Assembly (NCBI GenBank): GCA_947475795.1 | Contig: CANJOX010000013.1 | Location: 1 to 19,686 of the forward strand | From: Gemmatimonadota bacterium | Lineage (GTDB): Bacteria > Gemmatimonadota > Gemmatimonadetes > Gemmatimonadales > Gemmatimonadaceae | Length of the DNA stretch: 19,686 nt | Reading direction: 5' to 3' | In this document: piece by piece, positions 15,775 through 19,686 of the stretch | How the letters are laid out: every line of letters begins with the position of its first letter | Position numbering within the stretch: the stretch's first letter is position 1 | The notes under the pieces: generated by a model | Database searches by the model: none | Seen by the model: only the letters and a program-made list of their open reading frames with translations | What the model was told of the DNA's origin: nothing | Translations under genes and position numbers: made by a program

Positions 15775-16679
15775 CCGGCGTGGCCCTGGAACCAGAAAAG
15801 ACGCCGACGCCGCTGTCACGCGATCTCATTTCGCTGACCAAGCCGCGCATCATTTCGCTGTTGCTGGTCACCACGATTGCGCCGATGTACGCCGCGGGCT
15901 CGCCCGGCTGGCTCACGGTGCTCATCGTGAGCATCGGCGGCTATCTGATGGCGGGCGGCGCGAACGCGGTGAACATGTACCTCGACCGCGACATCGACGA
16001 CGTGATGGCACGGACGCGGCTGCGCCCCATCCCGAGTGGTCGCATGTGGCCGATTCAGGTGCTCGCCTTCGGCGTGGCGTGCGCGACGCTCGCCACGTGG
16101 ATGTTGGCGCACTTCGTGAACGTGCTGACGGCCGGTCTCGCACTGGCCGGTTTCTACTTCTACGTGTTCATCTACACGCGCTGGCTCAAGCGCTCGTCGC
16201 CGCAGAACATCGTGATCGGCGGCGCGGCCGGCGCCTTTCCGCCGCTGGTGGGGTGGGCCGCGGTGACCGGCACGCTCGATGTGTCGGCGCTGTGCATGTT
16301 CCTCATTGTGTTCTATTGGACGCCACCACACTTCTGGGCGCTCGCGCTCCTCAAGCAGGTGGACTACGGCCGCGCCAAGGTGCCCATGGCCCCACTGGTG
16401 TGGGGTGAGCGCGAGACGATGCACCAGATGGTGTGGTACACCGTCATCCTCATCGTGCTCACGCTGCTGCCGGTGCTGTTCGGGGCGTTCGGCCTGCTCT
16501 ACCTCGCCTCAGCGCTCGTGCTCAATGCGCTGCTGATGGGTGGGATCATCAAGATGCTGCTGGCGGCGCGGGCGGGTGAGCCGTGGAGTGGCCCGGCGTG
16601 GTGGGTGTACAAGTATTCGCTGCTGTATCTGGCCCTGCTCTTCCTCGCCATGTCCGTCGACCGGGCCCTCGCGCGGTGA
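15771..16679 (+). CDS. ctaB: Protohaem IX farnesyltransferase (haem O synthase)
   Basis: This inner-membrane UbiA-family prenyltransferase transfers a farnesyl group from farnesyl diphosphate to haem B, giving haem O for haem-copper terminal oxidases. The 302-aa length is normal. The first Mg-diphosphate motif N-x3-D-x3-D is seen as N68, D72 and D76 in NMYLDRDIDDVMARTRLRP. The second conserved loop is YTRWLKRSSPQNIVIGGAAG followed by AFPPLVGW, and TPPHFWALAL is also typical. Several further hydrophobic segments are present. GTG at 15771 is chosen because it overlaps the preceding minicistron stop; GTG at 15780 is an alternative and no in-frame ATG precedes the conserved region. The stop overlaps the start of the ABC exporter as GTGA, so the two are co-translated. 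Confidence 0.93.
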   Translation: MTGVALEPEKTPTPLSRDLISLTKPRIISLLLVTTIAPMYAAGSPGWLTVLIVSIGGYLMAGGANAVNMYLDRDIDDVMARTRLRPIPSGRMWPIQVLAFGVACATLATWMLAHFVNVLTAGLALAGFYFYVFIYTRWLKRSSPQNIVIGGAAGAFPPLVGWAAVTGTLDVSALCMFLIVFYWTPPHFWALALLKQVDYGRAKVPMAPLVWGERETMHQMVWYTVILIVLTLLPVLFGAFGLLYLASALVLNALLMGGIIKMLLAARAGEPWSGPAWWVYKYSLLYLALLFLAMSVDRALAR

Positions 16680-18427
16680 GCACCCGGACGCGTCGATCGC
16701 TGTCGCCGCGTCCGCTGGCGCGGCTGGTCCCGCTGGTCCGGCCCTACACCGCACGGCTGCTTGTCGCGTTCTTCTTTCTCGTGGTCGCGGCGGCCGCCGG
16801 GCTCGTGTTCCCGGCCGTGCTGCGGTACCTGCTCGATGCCGCGTTCGAACTGAAGGACCGCGGGGCGCTCGATCGCATCGCCCTGGGATTGCTGGGCGTG
16901 TTCGCCGTGCAGGCCGTGGCCAACTTCGTGCAAGTGCTGCTGCTCAGTTCGTCCACAGAGCGCATCGTCGCCACCCTGCGCGAGCAGACCTTCGCGCATC
17001 TCATCCGCCTCTCGCCGGCGTTCTTCACCGAGCGGCGCACCGGTGAACTGACGAGCCGCCTGAGCAGCGACCTCGCCCTGCTGCAGTCGCTGCTCAGTAC
17101 CTGGATCTCCGAGCTCTCGCGCCAGACGCTGTTCCTGATCGGCGGCATCGGCATGATGTTCGTGACCAACCCGCGGCTCACGCTCACGACGCTGGCGGTC
17201 GTGCCGCTCTTGGTGGGGGCCGCGTTCACCTTCGGGCGGGCGCTCCGCAAGGCGAGCACCGGTGTCCAGGACCGGATCGGCGAGGCCATGGGCATGGCGG
17301 ACGAAGCGTTCGGCTCCATCCGCACCGTGCAGAGCTTCACGCGCGAGGGGATCGAGACGGAGCGCTTCCGGGCGCTGCTGCATGATCTCGTGGGCGTGGC
17401 CGTCGAGCGCGCGCGTACCCGGGCGTTGTTCTTCAGTGTCGTGGGCTTCGTCGCCTTCGGCTCGGTGGCGGCGGTATTGTGGCAAGGGGGCGCGCAGGTG
17501 CTGGCAGGGCGGCTCACGGCGGGCACGCTGGTGGCGTTCCTGTTCTACGCACTGTTCGTGGCGGCCGCCGTGGGATCACTCGCCTCGCTCTTCGGGAACT
17601 TCCAGGAAGCGGTGGGCGCGGCCACCCGCGTGTTCGAACTGCTCGACTCGCAGCCCACGGTGCACGACCCGGATCAGCCACAGCAGTTCGCCGGAGCGGT
17701 CCGCGGGGCGGTGGCACTGGAATCGGTGGCGTTCCGGTATCAGCCGGACGGCCCCGATGTGGTCCACGACATCTCCCTCGCGATCGCGCCGGGGGAGGTG
17801 GTCGCGCTGGTGGGCCGTTCAGGGGCCGGCAAGACCACCATCGCCAGCCTCCTCCCGCGCTTCTGGGACGTCACGTCGGGACGCATCACGCTCGACGGCA
17901 TCGACATCCGTGCACTCGCGCTCGACACACTGCGCGGGGCCATCGGCATCGTACCACAGGAGCCGGTGCTCTTCAGCGGTACGATCCGCGACAACATCGC
18001 GTATGCGCGTCCCGGGGCGAGTGACGCCGAGGTGCTGCGCGCGGCGCAGGCGGCGCACGCGTGGGAGTTCATCGAGCGGCTCCCCGAGCAGTGGGATGCC
18101 CGGGTCGGCGAACGCGGCGTCAAACTCTCCGGTGGACAGCGTCAGCGCATCGCGATCGCGCGCGTGTTCCTCAAGGATCCGGCCGTCGTGATTCTGGACG
18201 AAGCCACGTCGAGCCTCGACACCGAGAGCGAGCGTTACGTGGAGCAGGCCCTCGAGCAGCTACTGCAGGGGCGCACGACGCTGCTCATCGCGCACCGGCT
18301 CAGCACCGTGCGCCGCGCCGACCGGGTGGTGGTGCTGGATCAGGGCCGAATCGTGGAGACGGGCAGCCATGATGAGCTGCTGGGGCGGGAAGACGGACTG
18401 TTCGCGCGGCTGCATCAGCTGGGCTGA
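16676..18427 (+). CDS. MsbA-like ABC exporter (fused membrane and ATPase domains)
   Basis: This 583-aa half-transporter, active as a homodimer, would export a lipid, drug or peptide across the inner membrane; MsbA-type lipid flipping is one possibility. An N-terminal six-helix domain covers about residues 20-310, and a nucleotide-binding domain follows from about 345. Key motifs are Walker A GRSGAGKTT (380-388), Q-loop VPQEP, signature LSGGQRQR (from 484), Walker B VVILDEATSSLD with Asp508 and catalytic Glu509, and the switch His540 in IAHRLST. All residues needed for ATP hydrolysis are present. GTG at 16676 overlaps the ctaB stop as GTGA; an upstream ATG at 16583 lies inside ctaB and is rejected. 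An ABC exporter beside haem O synthase might suggest a CydC/D-like respiratory role, but the single fused gene argues against that pair. Confidence 0.92.
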   Translation: MSTRTRRSLSPRPLARLVPLVRPYTARLLVAFFFLVVAAAAGLVFPAVLRYLLDAAFELKDRGALDRIALGLLGVFAVQAVANFVQVLLLSSSTERIVATLREQTFAHLIRLSPAFFTERRTGELTSRLSSDLALLQSLLSTWISELSRQTLFLIGGIGMMFVTNPRLTLTTLAVVPLLVGAAFTFGRALRKASTGVQDRIGEAMGMADEAFGSIRTVQSFTREGIETERFRALLHDLVGVAVERARTRALFFSVVGFVAFGSVAAVLWQGGAQVLAGRLTAGTLVAFLFYALFVAAAVGSLASLFGNFQEAVGAATRVFELLDSQPTVHDPDQPQQFAGAVRGAVALESVAFRYQPDGPDVVHDISLAIAPGEVVALVGRSGAGKTTIASLLPRFWDVTSGRITLDGIDIRALALDTLRGAIGIVPQEPVLFSGTIRDNIAYARPGASDAEVLRAAQAAHAWEFIERLPEQWDARVGERGVKLSGGQRQRIAIARVFLKDPAVVILDEATSSLDTESERYVEQALEQLLQGRTTLLIAHRLSTVRRADRVVVLDQGRIVETGSHDELLGREDGLFARLHQLG

Positions 18428-18462
18428 ACGGCGGGTGAGTTGGCGGGTGAGCGTGCGGGGCA

Positions 18463-18579
18463 GCCACTCACGTGAGTTCGGAGGTCCGAGTTCAAGTCCC
18501 GAGTTGTGGGTCACGCCACCACAGTTCGCCGACTCGCCACTCCGAACGTGAACGCACGCCCCCCACTCACGTGAGTGGC
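18463..18579. repeat. Long imperfect inverted repeat built on two ACTCACGTGAGT palindromes
   Basis: The 179-base gap between convergent genes (18428-18606) holds two copies of the perfect palindrome ACTCACGTGAGT, at 18466-18477 and 18565-18576. The arms extend to 15 bp, GCCACTCACGTGAGT at 18463 against its complement ending at 18579. A further inner pair, GTTCGGAG (18476-18483) and CTCCGAAC (18540-18547), is offset by an 18-base insertion in the right arm. No T-run marks it as an ordinary terminator. No gene is seen in the gap. Confidence 0.75.
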
Positions 18580-18606
18580 CGGGCCGCGCCGCGAACTCAG
18601 AGCACC

Positions 18607-19542
18607 TCAGTACCTGAGCTCGACCCGCGTCTCGATGTGCGCGTCCACCCGCACGCGCTGCTGCGTGGTGCCGAAGCGCTCGTGCCACACCACCAGCGTG
18701 TAGCTCCCCGGCGGGACGCCGTCGAAGCGGAAGGTGCCGTCGGCCCCGGTGACGGCCACGAACGGATGCGGGGACACGGCAAGATACGCGCGGATCCACG
18801 GATGCAGATCATCGCGGACCTGCACGAGTCCGGGGACACCCGCCGCTTGGTTCGCTGGCACCACCTGCCCCGCATCGGTAAACAACACCGTGCCGCGCGC
18901 GGCGGAGACGCCCCCGACATCGCGGAACTGCAGGCGCGTCATCATCGCGTCACGCGACGTGATCATCACCGTGCCGCCGGCCGCGATCCGCAGCACGCGC
19001 GGATCGAGGCGGCACCCGTCGAGGACGAGCCGCACGCGCTTCGGCGCGTCGTCGCGGGGGCCACTCGCGACGCCGGCCAGCCACACGACACCGTTGCCGA
19101 TCCCACCGTCCCGGCTCGGCACCAGCGACTCCGAAAACGGACGGCACACCGACAGGTCGTGCGTGGGGGCGATACTGGTGTCGCGCGGCGCGCCGCCCGC
19201 CACCTTGCCCACGATGAAGCCGGTACTCGTGGGCACCGCGACGGTGTACGCGGTGCCATCAGAGCCGCCGGCGGCGCGGGCCAGCGACAGCACACCGCCG
19301 TCACGCGGCGCCACCGTCGCGCGGTCGGCGGTGGCAGTCACCGCCGATGCGGTGACCGCCGATGCGGTGACCGCCGATGCGGTGACCGCCACATCGGCGA
19401 TCCGCCCTTCCGCTTCCGCCCCCGGCGTCTCCCGCTCCGGCGATGGCGCGCTGCAGGCGATGAGCCCCAGCACGACGAACGCGTGTCGCGCCGCGCGTCG
19501 TGTCACCGGTTGCGGGACCGCCGCGCGCACCAATCTCGTCAA
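18607..19542 (-). CDS. Lipoprotein with cupredoxin-like and carboxypeptidase-regulatory-like domain
   Basis: The 311-aa product has a signal peptide with lipobox GLIAC (Cys30), so it is predicted to be lipid-anchored. The region from about residue 105 to the end follows the pattern of cupredoxin-like proteins common near respiratory complexes: VCRPFSESLVP, DGCRLDPRVLRIAAGGTVMI, DDLHPWIRAYLAVSPHP and TGADGTFRFDGVPPGSYTLV followed by VWHERFGT. In that family I expect a histidine after the NSDP-type turn and a cysteine before DVHPW. Here these read SRDAMMTRLQF and RDDLHPW, so both putative ligands are missing and only His247, His259 and His287 remain. Residues 52-69 are an AVTAS tandem repeat. 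The start is uncertain: TTG at 19542 overlaps the upstream stop, while GTG at 19530 or 19506 would also leave the lipobox intact. It probably shares a transcript with the M24 peptidase. Confidence 0.72.
   Translation of the reverse strand: MTRLVRAAVPQPVTRRAARHAFVVLGLIACSAPSPERETPGAEAEGRIADVAVTASAVTASAVTASAVTATADRATVAPRDGGVLSLARAAGGSDGTAYTVAVPTSTGFIVGKVAGGAPRDTSIAPTHDLSVCRPFSESLVPSRDGGIGNGVVWLAGVASGPRDDAPKRVRLVLDGCRLDPRVLRIAAGGTVMITSRDAMMTRLQFRDVGGVSAARGTVLFTDAGQVVPANQAAGVPGLVQVRDDLHPWIRAYLAVSPHPFVAVTGADGTFRFDGVPPGSYTLVVWHERFGTTQQRVRVDAHIETRVELRY
19343..19387 (+). repeat. 15-bp perfect tandem repeat, three copies, inside the lipoprotein gene
   Basis: GCCGATGCGGTGACC occurs three times without change at 19343, 19358 and 19373, with partial units on both sides. 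On the minus strand it encodes repeats of Ala-Val-Thr-Ala-Ser just after the lipobox, giving a flexible linker of variable length. Confidence 0.95.
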
Positions 19543-19686
19543 ACCACGATGAGGTCGCGCTGCACCACGCCGGGCGTCACGAGCAGCGCCGATTCACCGA
19601 CGTAGGCGTTCACTTCGCTGCGCACACCGATCTCACCGGGGAAGTAGACCCCCGGCTCAATGGAGAAGCCGACGCCGGGAATGAGC
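19539..19686 (-). CDS. M24-family metallopeptidase (Xaa-Pro aminopeptidase type), C-terminus only
   Basis: The last 48 residues of a minus-strand gene enter from the right edge, with a stop at 19539-19541. The fragment GFSIEPGVYFPGEIGVRSEV matches the end of the pita-bread peptidase domain. It contains two conserved glutamates expected to be metal ligands, one in the EPG-Y motif and one in the GVR-E motif. The following VGESALLVTP and terminal QRDLIVV are typical of Xaa-Pro dipeptidase/aminopeptidase ends. Such enzymes remove N-terminal residues before proline or cleave Xaa-Pro dipeptides in the cytoplasm. The stop codon overlaps a TTG that may start the lipoprotein gene. The catalytic start and substrate class lie outside the window. 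Confidence 0.85.
   Translation of the reverse strand, partial: LIPGVGFSIEPGVYFPGEIGVRSEVNAYVGESALLVTPGVVQRDLIVV

Noticed and set aside
15457..15819. Minus-strand ORF of 120 codons opposite the CoxII-hairpin gene and ctaB start
   Set aside because: It has no recognisable domain and overlaps two better-supported plus-strand genes and the divergent promoter region.
18486..18505. Possible tRNA T-arm, from GTTCAAGTC in the gap after the ABC exporter
   Set aside because: The flanking bases do not form a five-pair stem (A-C and C-A mismatches), and no acceptor or anticodon arm can be placed around it.
19343..19387. Short tandem repeats considered as a CRISPR array
   Set aside because: The units are 15 bp with no spacers and remain in frame inside a coding sequence. 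The same applies to the 27-bp units in lptF.

Overview
The window comes from a high-GC, Gram-negative bacterium. It is most likely a member of Gemmatimonadota or a close FCB-group relative. That placement is an inference from the gene set: a SprA-type type IX secretion translocon, an Oar-like TonB-dependent receptor carrying an N-terminal carboxypeptidase-regulatory domain, LptF/LptG, MCE-type lipid transport proteins, and a free-standing four-helix-bundle (23S-IVP-like) gene set among C/T-rich intergenic repeats. No rRNA, tRNA, CRISPR array or recognisable transposase was found.

Left part (1-9811), envelope biogenesis. A very large sprA-like gene fills the minus strand from about 5224 and runs off the left edge. 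It is open throughout, so the long plus-strand ORFs opposite it are shadows. Divergent from it, lptF, lptG, mlaE and mlaD form a tight plus-strand operon with overlaps of 4 and 1 bases and then a 21-base gap. The operon would combine lipopolysaccharide export permeases with a phospholipid-transport permease and its MCE partner. The Mla ATPase is not in the cluster.

Middle part (9812-15407). A small four-helix-bundle gene sits between two inverted copies of a 53-bp repeat. Next, on the minus strand, come a 1087-aa TonB-dependent receptor with a clear terminator and 5' signals, and an amino-acid permease upstream of it. A third copy of the 53-bp repeat begins exactly at the permease stop codon and forms part of a 19-bp perfect hairpin.

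Right part (15473-19686). A plus-strand chain starts with a short membrane protein resembling only the transmembrane hairpin of cytochrome oxidase subunit II. A possible 19-codon minicistron, ctaB (haem O synthase) and an MsbA-like ABC exporter follow, each start overlapping the preceding stop. The convergent region after the exporter carries a large imperfect inverted repeat built on two identical 12-bp palindromes. On the minus strand a lipoprotein with a cupredoxin-like fold and a degenerate metal site follows the 3' end of an M24 peptidase gene that enters from the right edge.

The most unusual element is the four-helix-bundle gene enclosed by inverted 53-bp repeats (9821-10401), which looks like a small unclassified mobile cassette. 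Next are the Pro-rich 27-bp repeat expansion inside lptF and the CoxII-hairpin-only protein ahead of ctaB.
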